In this document: in pieces, positions 25,290-32,256 of the stretch | Position numbering within the stretch: position 1 is the stretch's first letter | Layout of the letters: the number at the start of each line of letters is the position of its first letter | Made by a program: the position numbers and the translations under genes | The notes under the pieces: generated by a model | The model's database searches: none | The model's input: only the letters and a program-made list of their open reading frames with translations | What the model was told of the DNA's origin: nothing | Source: Pseudobdellovibrio exovorus JSS | GTDB lineage: Bacteria; Bdellovibrionota; Bdellovibrionia; Bdellovibrionales; Bdellovibrionaceae | Assembly: GCF_000348725.1 (NCBI RefSeq) | Contig: NC_020813.1 | Location: 186,001 to 250,000 of the forward strand | Length of the DNA stretch: 64,000 nt | Reading direction: 5' to 3'

Positions 25290-26509
25290 GCGAAGAAAAA
25301 ACGGATAAAAAGCCAAGAAACAAAAAAGATCCGAGCCTTGTTGAAAATGGCATCTATCAAGTTGGTCCAAATCTCTACGATGTCAAAGTCAGGAAAAGAA
25401 TCAAGGAGGACCCGAAGGGTGCAGGTGTTCAACACACAAAAGCAAAACGCAATGTACGCTTTTTGACTGAAGCCCGAAAAATCAGAAATCAGTTTGTCCA
25501 CGAGTTGGAACTGAAAGAGCAAGAACACCTGAATGGCGACTACACTTGGAAAGAAGCAAAAGAAAAATATTTTGAAGAACGCTACAAGCAAGTAAGCCAA
25601 GACCAAACTCTTAAAGAAAAAATAGGCGACAAGACTTTTTCCAATCAAAAAGTGACCGTTGAGAAGCACACCGAGACTTGGGACTCAATGCGGCTGTCGG
25701 ATTTCAAGCAAGAATTTATCCGAAATGACTTGGCAGAAAAATTAAGAGGCTATCCTAAATCAACGGTGAAAAGTATTTTGAAACACATTCGTGCAGTTTT
25801 TGAATATCACTACAACAAGCAAATAACTCCACTCACCCACAACCCATGCAAAGGAATTCATCCGTGGGGTGCCGACAATCGTGAACAGGTGGATGACATT
25901 CCTAAAATGAGCATGGAAGAAGTTTCAAAACTTCTTACTCATACAGCGGCAACTAACTCCGAATGGCACTCGATTTTTTACTGTGCCTATCATACGGGAA
26001 TGCGTTCGGGGGAATTGTGGGCGTGGAAGTGGGAAGACATTGATGCAGACTTTAAAATCATTCGATTGAGAAGGTCCTACTGCTTTCAATCAAAAAAAGA
26101 AAAGACGCCGAAGAACAAACACGCCCGAAGTATTCCGATTAACAAATCATTGAGACGCCATCTTATGAATTTAAAAATTCAAGCAGACTCGTCCTATGTG
26201 TTGCCTCATTTGCCAATGTGGCGAGATGGGAAAATCGCAATAGTCTTAAGAGGATTTCAGAAAGAACTTAAAATTACGGAGACTTCTTTTCATTCTATCA
26301 GGGCTTCACACATTACGCATATGCTACTGAAAGGCATTTCATCTCAGGCGTTGCAGGAAACCGTCGGACACGCCGACTACCGAACGATGGCGAGATATGT
26401 GCGAGACTTGGATAGGGAACGAGCGATTAAGAATATTACTGATGTTCTCGATGATGACATTGAGGCGAAAATCATTCCGTTCAATCCGAAAAAAGAAGAC
26501 GTGGGTTAG
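25286..26509 (+). CDS. Tyrosine recombinase / integrase
   Basis: 407 aa. An N-terminal arm-binding part (to about 125), a core-binding SAM-like domain (about 130-190), and the catalytic domain are present. Catalytic residues are visible: Arg240 (HTGMRSGELW), Lys278 (KNKHARSIPI), His336 and Arg339 (HSIR), His362 (VGHADY) and the nucleophile Tyr371 (YVRD). It should integrate and excise the element at ssrA. Length and layout are those of phage/ICE integrases. Confidence 0.94.
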   Translation: MSEEKTDKKPRNKKDPSLVENGIYQVGPNLYDVKVRKRIKEDPKGAGVQHTKAKRNVRFLTEARKIRNQFVHELELKEQEHLNGDYTWKEAKEKYFEERYKQVSQDQTLKEKIGDKTFSNQKVTVEKHTETWDSMRLSDFKQEFIRNDLAEKLRGYPKSTVKSILKHIRAVFEYHYNKQITPLTHNPCKGIHPWGADNREQVDDIPKMSMEEVSKLLTHTAATNSEWHSIFYCAYHTGMRSGELWAWKWEDIDADFKIIRLRRSYCFQSKKEKTPKNKHARSIPINKSLRRHLMNLKIQADSSYVLPHLPMWRDGKIAIVLRGFQKELKITETSFHSIRASHITHMLLKGISSQALQETVGHADYRTMARYVRDLDRERAIKNITDVLDDDIEAKIIPFNPKKEDVG

Positions 26510-26545
26510 CATTGATGTTTCTATCGAGATATTTTGAGGAGTTTT

Positions 26546-27100
26546 ATGCCAAGTAATGAAAAGTTTGAACAGCAAAACTTTATTTTAAAAGACGGAGAAT
26601 CTTACGAAGACTGTGATTTTCACTCCATCGATTTTTCAGAGTTTTCATTAAAAAACTGTCTGTTTGTTGATTGCACTTTTCTTCAATGCAACTTGGCGAA
26701 CATAGAACCTACATCTGGCTCGATTCGTAATTGTGTTTTTAAGAATTCAAACTTGATTGGAATTAATTGGTGCGTACTTAAGAATTTTAGCCGTCCACGA
26801 TTTGAGTCGTGTAAGTTAAACTATTCTGTGTTTCAAAATCTTAGACTGGATAATAGTGTTTTCATTGAGTGCAGTCTCGTGGAAGTTGATTTTACTGGAT
26901 GCGATTTAAGTAAATCAGACTTTTCTCATTCAAATTTTGCAGGTGCAAATCTAAATGGAGCCAATTTGACTGGCTCTGATTTTCGGTCAAGCAAAGACTA
27001 TGTTTTCGATATTCGCACGACAAAAATTAAGGGTTCAAAATTCTCATTTCCGTATGTGGCGTCACTTATTACCGCCCTCGGTGCAGAAGTAGATATGTGA
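26546..27100 (+). CDS. Pentapeptide-repeat protein, Qnr-like layout
   Basis: 184 aa from the ATG at 26546, with GAGGA 5 bases upstream. Repeats of the A(D/N)LXX type run through most of the length: DFSEFSLKNCLFVDCTFLQC in the first half and GCDLSKSDFSHSNFAGANLN GANLTGSDF in the second, split by a non-repeat segment (about 65-90). It ends with a KFSFPYVASLITALG-type C-terminal helix, as seen in Qnr/MfpA-like proteins. Such right-handed quadrilateral helices mimic DNA and can protect gyrase. It is 33 bases before a GyrI-like gene. Not all pentapeptide proteins act on gyrase, so this is inference. Confidence 0.85.
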   Translation: MPSNEKFEQQNFILKDGESYEDCDFHSIDFSEFSLKNCLFVDCTFLQCNLANIEPTSGSIRNCVFKNSNLIGINWCVLKNFSRPRFESCKLNYSVFQNLRLDNSVFIECSLVEVDFTGCDLSKSDFSHSNFAGANLNGANLTGSDFRSSKDYVFDIRTTKIKGSKFSFPYVASLITALGAEVDM

Positions 27101-27133
27101 AGCGATTTAGATAAAATGTTAAGAGGGAACGAA

Positions 27134-27616
27134 ATGAATATAGAGCCAAAGATTGAAATTATTAAAGAAAAAAAGTTAGTTGGAAACCGTCATTCCATCA
27201 GCGTTGCTCGATACGAGGTCGGGCCTCTTTGGAAAGTATTTTCTCCAAGGCGAAAAGAAATAGAAAACACTGTTTCTAACGATTTGATTTCCATGTCTAT
27301 CTATAATGCAGAATACTTTTTGAAGTTTGACCCAACAACATTTTTTGAAAAATGGGCGACTGCTGAAGTTACAAACTTTGACAAAGTACCAAGCGGGATG
27401 GAGACATTCATTTTGCCAGGTGGTCTCTATGCGATTTTTTCCTATAAGGGTTCAAGTACAGACCTTCGAATTTTTGACTACATTTTTAAGACTTGGTTGC
27501 CCCAGTCTGAGTATCAACTGGACGACAGACCTCATTTTGAAATCTTGGGTGCCAAATACAGAAACAATGATCCAAATAGCGAAGAAGAAATTTTTATCCC
27601 CGTAAAGAAAAGATAG
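27134..27616 (+). CDS. GyrI-like / AraC effector-binding domain protein
   Basis: 160 aa from the ATG at 27134, with AAGAGGG upstream. The second half has the GyrI-like pattern: ETFILPGGLYAIFSYKGSS, then IFDYIFKTWLPQSEYQ, and a final EEEIFIPVK strand. The fold binds small molecules or, in SbmC/GyrI of E. coli, affects DNA gyrase. There is no HTH part, so it is a stand-alone domain. The pairing with a pentapeptide-repeat gene suggests a shared role around gyrase or drug response. Confidence 0.78.
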   Translation: MNIEPKIEIIKEKKLVGNRHSISVARYEVGPLWKVFSPRRKEIENTVSNDLISMSIYNAEYFLKFDPTTFFEKWATAEVTNFDKVPSGMETFILPGGLYAIFSYKGSSTDLRIFDYIFKTWLPQSEYQLDDRPHFEILGAKYRNNDPNSEEEIFIPVKKR

Positions 27617-27621
27617 CATAA

Positions 27622-27648
27622 AAGAGTCCTCCGTTAGGAGGACTTGTC
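27622..27648. terminator. Bidirectional hairpin between convergent genes
   Basis: GTCCTCC pairs with GGAGGAC across a GTTA loop. On the minus strand it is followed by a T-rich CTCTTTTA tail. It lies between the GyrI-like gene and the convergent small membrane gene. A near-copy of the loop and stem (CGTTAGGAGG) recurs at 27911-27937. Confidence 0.75.
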
Positions 27649-27894
27649 AAAAAAGTCGGTGTCAATATCATCTGCATTTTTGAAAATCTGTATGACCTTT
27701 TCACCCTCTTCGGGCTTGTGATAGGAAGCCGTCTTCTCATTATTGCGAACAATAATTTTACTTGTTTTGACCTCCGCAAGTTTCACTAAAAACCATTGGC
27801 TGATACCCAACTTTAAAAGTGAAATTACCGAGACCATAATCGCAATATGCCAAGATGTGTCCGATACTTTTTGAATGATAAATTCCCAATTCAT
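27634..27894 (-). CDS. Small single-span membrane protein
   Basis: 86 aa. One likely membrane segment at about residues 14-38 (WHIAIMVSVISLLKLGISQWFLV), followed by a charged cytoplasmic or periplasmic tail. AAAGGAGG precedes the ATG closely. No family recognised. It is transcribed against the integrase operon together with the 60-aa gene upstream and may be an entry-exclusion or accessory protein of the element, but nothing in the sequence proves this. Confidence 0.6.
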   Translation of the reverse strand: MNWEFIIQKVSDTSWHIAIMVSVISLLKLGISQWFLVKLAEVKTSKIIVRNNEKTASYHKPEEGEKVIQIFKNADDIDTDFFDKSS

Positions 27895-27910
27895 AAAATA
27901 ACCTCCTTTA

Positions 27911-27937
27911 AAAAAGAAGCCCCCGTTAGGAGGCTTT
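27911..27937 (-). terminator. Intrinsic terminator on the minus strand
   Basis: Reading the minus strand, AAGCCTCC pairs with GGGGGCTT around a TAAC loop and is followed by CTTTTTT. It ends the 60-aa gene and lies just before the ribosome site of the 86-aa gene, so the two minus genes are probably only partly co-transcribed. Confidence 0.82.
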
Positions 27938-28108
27938 CTTGCGTGAGTCCATCACGGCTTTAACAAAGTTCGGATGAAGACTAATGCCAGTCGTATGATT
28001 AACATACACAAGCAAGTTGCCATTTTTTGTTTTAGATACCTTGAGTGGTTTCATAAAAACAAACTCGGTCTGAACTTCCAATTTTTTCTGCTCTTGCACT
28101 TTTTTCAT
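27926..28108 (-). CDS. Small basic protein of unknown function
   Basis: 60 aa, rich in Lys (start MKKVQEQKKLEVQTEFVF). The middle looks like beta strands (NGNLLVYVNHTTGISLHP) and the end is helical and basic. A GAAAGGGG site precedes the ATG. Possibly DNA-binding, judged only by charge. It has its own terminator. Confidence 0.5.
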   Translation of the reverse strand: MKKVQEQKKLEVQTEFVFMKPLKVSKTKNGNLLVYVNHTTGISLHPNFVKAVMDSRKKAS

Positions 28109-28645
28109 AAAAACCCCTTTCTAAAAAGCTTTTATCAGTTTGTGGTTCGTTGCCTTTCGCAGGAAATAGAGGCAACAACCCAGCAAAACCAAGCCCCGCC
28201 GTGATGAAATAAAAAACAAAATTTAAATGACTGGGCTAAATCCAATGACAACAAGAAGTGTTGGCGTGATTTGAGCAGTAAGGAATATCCATTCACTGAA
28301 GAACAAAAGGGGCTTAATCAGTTAAAGGGGTTAAAAAATGAGGGAGCAAAAATTAAAGTTCTTATTTTTGTTAGTATGAAGTCCATCAGTTAGGAAAGCC
28401 AAAAAGATGATAAGCATTTGATTTGTTTTAAGAATATCCTTGGCGGTTTCCCGAATTGCCCCAAGCAATTCGGGAAATAAATGAAGGAGTATCTTCGCTA
28501 TTACTATTAGCGAAGATTTATAGAGGGAAAAGGGAAGAAAATAAAAAAATCTAAAAAATAATCGCAAAAAATCAATTTTAGAAAAATCCGTACCTATTTA
28601 CTCATCAGTGGGACGCACCACCAAACAATTAACAAAGGAGTAAAT
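28109..28645. other. Noncoding region, candidate replication or transfer origin
   Basis: More than 500 bases without a convincing gene, between divergent operons of the element. It contains two strong hairpins in tandem at 28447-28477 and 28491-28517 and an AT-rich tract running to the next operon. Placement upstream of the replication/transfer genes fits an oriT or double-strand origin. Confidence 0.5.
28447..28517. repeat. Two tandem perfect hairpins
   Basis: Hairpin 1: TTTCCCGAATTGC (28447-28459) with its complement (28465-28477), 5-base loop. Hairpin 2: ATCTTCGCTA (28491-28500) with its complement (28508-28517), 7-base loop. Neither is followed by a T-run on the plus strand, so they are not ordinary terminators. 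Such paired hairpins are typical of origins nicked by Rep/relaxase proteins. Confidence 0.8.
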
Positions 28646-28912
28646 ATGCGTATTTTAAGAATTGCCATCGTGGCGAGAACAACCGTTAAAGACCAAGACG
28701 GAAAATATAGTGCGAACTATATTGAAAATGAAGAGGTCAAAAAAGTGGATGGAAGCATCCACGCACAACAAGTTTTGAAAAAGATTAAATCACTTGTTGA
28801 ATTGCCTTTAGGGGAAGTTGAAGCCGAGGTCAGACCCTACGCCTTCAAGGGCGAAAAAGGCGAAGTGATTGCGGGCGAAACAATCATCAAACTTTTGCCT
28901 CCTAGAAAGTAA
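28646..28912 (+). CDS. Small protein at the HelP position of the transfer block
   Basis: 88 aa, with AAAGGAG before the ATG. It is mostly beta strand (RILRIAIVARTTVKDQDGKY, GEVEAEVRPYAFKGEKGEVI) and ends KLLPPRK. I cannot assign a family by motif. In ICEBs1 and Tn916 the gene before the coupling protein encodes HelP, a DUF961 helicase processivity factor; in filamentous phages the same kind of small beta protein is a single-strand DNA-binding protein. Its place 9 bases before the ATPase gene suggests one of these roles. Confidence 0.62.
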   Translation: MRILRIAIVARTTVKDQDGKYSANYIENEEVKKVDGSIHAQQVLKKIKSLVELPLGEVEAEVRPYAFKGEKGEVIAGETIIKLLPPRK

Positions 28913-28921
28913 AGGTGATTT

Positions 28922-29932
28922 ATGGACACATTACTTTCAATAGTGATGGCTGTAATAGCGGGGCTAGTTTTTCTAGCCCTTGCCCTATGGCTATACACTT
29001 CAAATAAAAAAAATCGAAAAATCAAAGACGCTCTTTTTCAGTTAGGAATGGGCTATAAGCGGTTCAACACTGACGGAGTTAATCAAACGCCTCAAGAGAT
29101 AGATTTTAAAAATAGAAAAAAAGAATTAACTTTTAAAAAGTTCAATTATGGATTTTCCACGCTGGATTTTTACAAAAAACAGCAAGCCATCGAGGAATTA
29201 TTCGGCGTTGAGATTGTTGATTTTGAACGGGTCAATCAATTCAAAGTCATTGGAAGAAAAGCCGATTTTAAAAGCCCCGTCACCAAAGAACCAAAAGAAA
29301 GAACCGATGTCCTTATTGGTTTTGATGGTATCAAAAAACATTCTTTTGATGAAAACAGAAGTGCATTCATTTTTGCCCCGTCGGGAACAGGGAAAACACA
29401 TTTTTTAAAAAACGGACCTATCAAGCAGTTGAAAAAGATGGGTGCTAAAATTCATATCATTACATCCAAAAAATCCGATTTTGAAAATGCTTACTCTTAT
29501 CATAACCCGAAAGACCTAGAGCATTTTAAACAGATATTAAAAGACACCGAGGAGGAGCGACTTCAATGGGAAGAAATAGGATTTAGAAACAAAAAACACA
29601 TCGTTTTTGTTTTTGATGAAGTTCAAGAGGCAAATGACGATAAAGAAATAACCAGCGTAATTAAATCTTGGGTGAGAGTCGGCAGAAGTCAAAACATCTG
29701 GGTCATCTTGGCGAGCCAATCGGGAACGGTCGCCTCTTTAAGAAACATCGAGGTCAATCTTATCCCGATAAAAATTGCCGTGAGATACACGGAGTCTGTG
29801 GCGTTTGCCGAAACGATTTTTACGCCTGAACTTGCCTTTAAAAGTCATCACATCAAGCAACCGATGGGATACGGCTACATCAAGACCTCAAGTTATGTCG
29901 GCGGCAAAGTGAGGTTCTACTATGAGCCGTAA
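28922..29932 (+). CDS. FtsK/TcpA-like coupling ATPase with N-terminal membrane anchor
   Basis: 336 aa. One membrane segment at about residues 5-26, a linker, then a P-loop ATPase domain: Walker A FAPSGTGKT (151-159), Walker B IVFVFDEVQE (Asp232, Glu233), and WVRVGRSQNIWVILASQS (about 250-267), the RGR...ASQ pattern of FtsK/TcpA/TraB motors. It should pump DNA through the membrane or bring it to a secretion channel. It is shorter than ConQ of ICEBs1 and lacks the second membrane segment. Zot/pI proteins of filamentous phages have the P-loop at the very N-terminus, which does not fit. It overlaps the next gene by 11 bases. Confidence 0.78.
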   Translation: MDTLLSIVMAVIAGLVFLALALWLYTSNKKNRKIKDALFQLGMGYKRFNTDGVNQTPQEIDFKNRKKELTFKKFNYGFSTLDFYKKQQAIEELFGVEIVDFERVNQFKVIGRKADFKSPVTKEPKERTDVLIGFDGIKKHSFDENRSAFIFAPSGTGKTHFLKNGPIKQLKKMGAKIHIITSKKSDFENAYSYHNPKDLEHFKQILKDTEEERLQWEEIGFRNKKHIVFVFDEVQEANDDKEITSVIKSWVRVGRSQNIWVILASQSGTVASLRNIEVNLIPIKIAVRYTESVAFAETIFTPELAFKSHHIKQPMGYGYIKTSSYVGGKVRFYYEP

Positions 29933-30683
29933 AGATTTTGAAATCGTATCACCGCCTAAAATTGACTGGCTGGCGATAATGATAAAACGCCAACGAAAGA
30001 CATTTATCCAAGCCCATCAAGATTTTGAGGACAAGGTCTGGGATAGAATCGGAAAGATTTTTTTACAAAAAGAACAGCAAGAGCATTTTAAGTTTGCCCG
30101 TTTTTTCTCATCAAAAAAGATGGGTTTGTATTGGAAGAACGACCCGTCAGAAATCTATGGGCAGTTAAAAGGTTTTTATTGGTCGCAAGAAGGTGCATTT
30201 GGTCCCGTGAAAGAACTTATCAACTTTTTGAATGAGTATGGAGCAGAGTTCAAAATTACGACTCTACACATCCGTGTCGATTACAAATACACGGGACTTT
30301 TGCCATTCAAAAAACTGCCGTTTCAAAACTTTAGCAAGGGAACCGAAGAAGTCCCGATCCGTCGGAAACTGAACGGTAAGAACAAGCAGTACAAAATTTT
30401 TAATTCAGTTTTTGAACTGACCTTATACGACAAGTCCCAAGAAATAAGGGACAATAAAAAAGAGTCTTTTTATCCGAAGCAATACACTGATGAGCAAATC
30501 TACCGCATGGAGTTGAAACTGAAAAAAGAGGTAGCGATGGATTTCTTGCTTGAAGAAGTCGAAACTTCAAAAGCAAAACTTCAAGCCTTCTATCTCAAGC
30601 ATGAACCCGAACGACAGAACGCCATTTTAAGAAAATTATTTTTTATGGAGGAATTAAAAAATGACGAAAACACAGCAGATTAA
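29922..30683 (+). CDS. Rep_trans-type replication initiator / MobT-like relaxase
   Basis: 253 aa. It shows the scattered motifs of the Rep_trans family (PF02486; phage RstA/gpII, ICE NicK, MobT): LHIRVDYKYTG (about 115-124), FELTLYDKSQEIRD (about 164-177), and YRMELKLKK (194-202). The family nicks one strand at an origin with an active tyrosine and starts rolling-circle replication or transfer. The catalytic Tyr cannot be named with certainty. Translation is coupled to the ATPase gene, as in the ConQ-NicK pair of ICEBs1. A pure plasmid- or phage-type Rep is the alternative. Confidence 0.74.
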   Translation: MSRKDFEIVSPPKIDWLAIMIKRQRKTFIQAHQDFEDKVWDRIGKIFLQKEQQEHFKFARFFSSKKMGLYWKNDPSEIYGQLKGFYWSQEGAFGPVKELINFLNEYGAEFKITTLHIRVDYKYTGLLPFKKLPFQNFSKGTEEVPIRRKLNGKNKQYKIFNSVFELTLYDKSQEIRDNKKESFYPKQYTDEQIYRMELKLKKEVAMDFLLEEVETSKAKLQAFYLKHEPERQNAILRKLFFMEELKNDENTAD

Positions 30684-30858
30684 AATTTTAGAGGACTTTG
30701 TCCGTCAGTTGCCACGATACGAAAAGTATCTTTTAAAAAATGGCATTGAGAAAACCATGCGGGAATACCTGAACCTGACACGGGAGCAAATCACCGCCGA
30801 TTTTTGTGAATTAAAAGCAGAGTGTAAGCGTGTAGTGCGTGGAGATGGAGACATCTAG
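30661..30858 (+). CDS. Small helical protein overlapping the initiator gene
   Basis: 65 aa, overlapping the initiator by 23 bases and preceded by TGGAGG inside that gene. Mostly helical and charged (KILEDFVRQLPRYEKYLLKN, LTREQITADFCELKAECKRV). No family recognised. Its coupling to the initiator suggests an accessory role in replication or transfer. Confidence 0.6.
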   Translation: MTKTQQIKILEDFVRQLPRYEKYLLKNGIEKTMREYLNLTREQITADFCELKAECKRVVRGDGDI

Positions 30859-31187
30859 GAATTGGGTTCAATTTCAGAAAGTTTCCCGACAAAAGTCTTA
30901 TATTAACTCCGAAAAACCTTGTATTTATCTTGCGTGAGGAGCGGGTGAGAACCTAAAATCGAAATATCTAGTGGTTTCAGGTAGTTATTTTTGAGTTCCC
31001 ACCTCCACCATTTAACTCCAAATTTGAAATTGACTAGTAATTTCAAATATTTACAGAGTCGAATTTTTGTGAGATTATTTTTTCTCACTTTTGGGTTGTT
31101 GATTCTATTCGGAAATTTCACGCGATTTCATAAACAAAAAATATATGAAACGGTCGGTTTTTCGGATCAAAAACGGCGAGGAGGAAA
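30859..31187. other. Intergenic region with the putative right end of the element
   Basis: No convincing gene. It holds an integrase arm-like CCTTGTATTTA (30917-30927), the CCTCCACCA copy (31002-31010), and a 9-bp inverted repeat TTTGAAATT / AATTTCAAA (about 31023-31048). A ribosome site GAGGAGG for the HAD gene is at its end. Confidence 0.5.
30995..31010 (+). other. Candidate attR: degenerate copy of the tmRNA 3' end
   Basis: GTTCCC-ACCTCCACCA at 30995-31010 resembles the last bases of tmRNA, GATTCCCGGCGCCTCCACCA. The last nine bases are identical and TTCCC is kept, but GGCG is reduced to A. The match is short, so it is only a candidate. It would give an element of about 6.3 kb (24703-31010). 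Confidence 0.45.
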
Positions 31188-31781
31188 ATGAAATTCAAAT
31201 TTATTCTTTCAGATTTGGATGGAGTGATTCGCCATTATCCACTCGAACGAAATTCGAAAATCGAAAAGAAATATAATTTGCCAGAAGGATCTATTTTGAA
31301 GACCGCGTTTGAAAAGGAAAACCTCAACAAAGCTGTCTGCGGAAAATTGAGTGATGAAGAGTGGCGACAAACTATCGAAACTGCTCTCGCGAAGCTATGC
31401 GATTCAAAAACGGCAAAACTCGCTATGGAAGAATGGAATGATTTTTCTGGAATCGTTGATCAGGAATATTTGGATTTTGTAAGAGACAAATTTACTGATG
31501 TTCCAGTCGTAATTCTTACTAATGGCACAACGCGATTAAAGAGTGACTTAACTAAGCTTGGAATCGAAAACTATTTTTTTAGAATCTTTAATTCCGCTGA
31601 TGTAGGCTATTGCAAGCCGGACAAGAAAATCTTTGAACATATTTTGGCAGAGTTGAAATGTAAGCCGAACGAAATTTTGTTCGTTGACGATTCACTCTCA
31701 CATGTTGAGTCCGCTGGTACGCTCGGACTTAAAACTCACCATTACAAATCGCTGAGTGATTTCAAATCTGCATTCGTCTAA
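31188..31781 (+). CDS. HAD-family hydrolase (subfamily IA phosphatase)
   Basis: 197 aa, ATG with GAGGAGG upstream. HAD motifs in order: motif I SDLDGVI (Asp nucleophile near residue 9), motif II VVILTNGT, motif III CKPDKKIFEHIL, motif IV LFVDDS. The cap is a small helical insert. It hydrolyses a phosphate ester of unknown kind. It lies just outside the candidate att site and upstream of the restriction operon, and is transcribed alone. Confidence 0.85.
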   Translation: MKFKFILSDLDGVIRHYPLERNSKIEKKYNLPEGSILKTAFEKENLNKAVCGKLSDEEWRQTIETALAKLCDSKTAKLAMEEWNDFSGIVDQEYLDFVRDKFTDVPVVILTNGTTRLKSDLTKLGIENYFFRIFNSADVGYCKPDKKIFEHILAELKCKPNEILFVDDSLSHVESAGTLGLKTHHYKSLSDFKSAFV

Positions 31782-31817
31782 GTATTTTGCTACATACTTA
31801 GTAAATATTTAGTTTGC

Positions 31818-31877
31818 GGTATCCGTGGCCCGCGATTTGGATACCAGACTAAAAGTCGTGATTACCTTTTGGTATCC
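31818..31877. promoter_or_regulatory. GGTATCC repeats upstream of the restriction operon
   Basis: GGTATCC (31818-31824) and its complement GGATACC (31839-31845) form an inverted pair; a third GGTATCC lies at 31871-31877. They are about 170-230 bases before the HTH gene that leads the operon. A binding site for a regulator is plausible. Confidence 0.45.
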
Positions 31878-32049
31878 ACCTACGCTAAGTGTATGATTTT
31901 GTTGGGGTGGCGTCATATCCACCAAGTTTCCCTACGCTTTATAAAGCTGACTCAACTGTTGGCATAGATGTCTATTCCTAGTTATTGCTTGTCACTGTTT
32001 GTTAAATAACCAATAATTTAAACGACATATACAACTAAGATGACTCATC

Positions 32050-32256
32050 ATGGAGACGATCGTGAATTTAGAAATCACGGATAGATGGCTATCTGTCCAA
32101 GAGATAGCGCAGTATTTAGGAATTTCAAAAGAGACAGTTTATCGTTGGCTAGAAAATAAGAAAATCCCAGCCCATAAAATTGGAAAACAGTGGAAGTTTA
32201 AAGTCCAAGAGGTCGATCAGTGGATTTTTACTGGTGAGGCTGAGGATAAACTATGA
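32050..32256 (+). CDS. Excisionase-type helix-turn-helix protein
   Basis: 68 aa, made almost wholly of a HTH_17 (MerR-like/excisionase) domain: WLSVQEIAQYLGISKETVYR WLENKKIPAHKIGKQWKF. Its stop overlaps hsdR by ATGA. Proteins of this type often lead type I restriction operons and may control them, or may derive from a recombination directionality factor. Confidence 0.85.
   Translation: METIVNLEITDRWLSVQEIAQYLGISKETVYRWLENKKIPAHKIGKQWKFKVQEVDQWIFTGEAEDKL

Noticed and set aside
28646-30683. Inovirus (filamentous phage) prophage as the identity of the element
   Set aside because: A Rep_trans protein, a small beta protein and an ATPase would fit, but the ATPase has its membrane segment before the P-loop and the FtsK-type RGR...ASQ pattern, not the Zot/pI layout, and no coat or pIII-like gene is seen.
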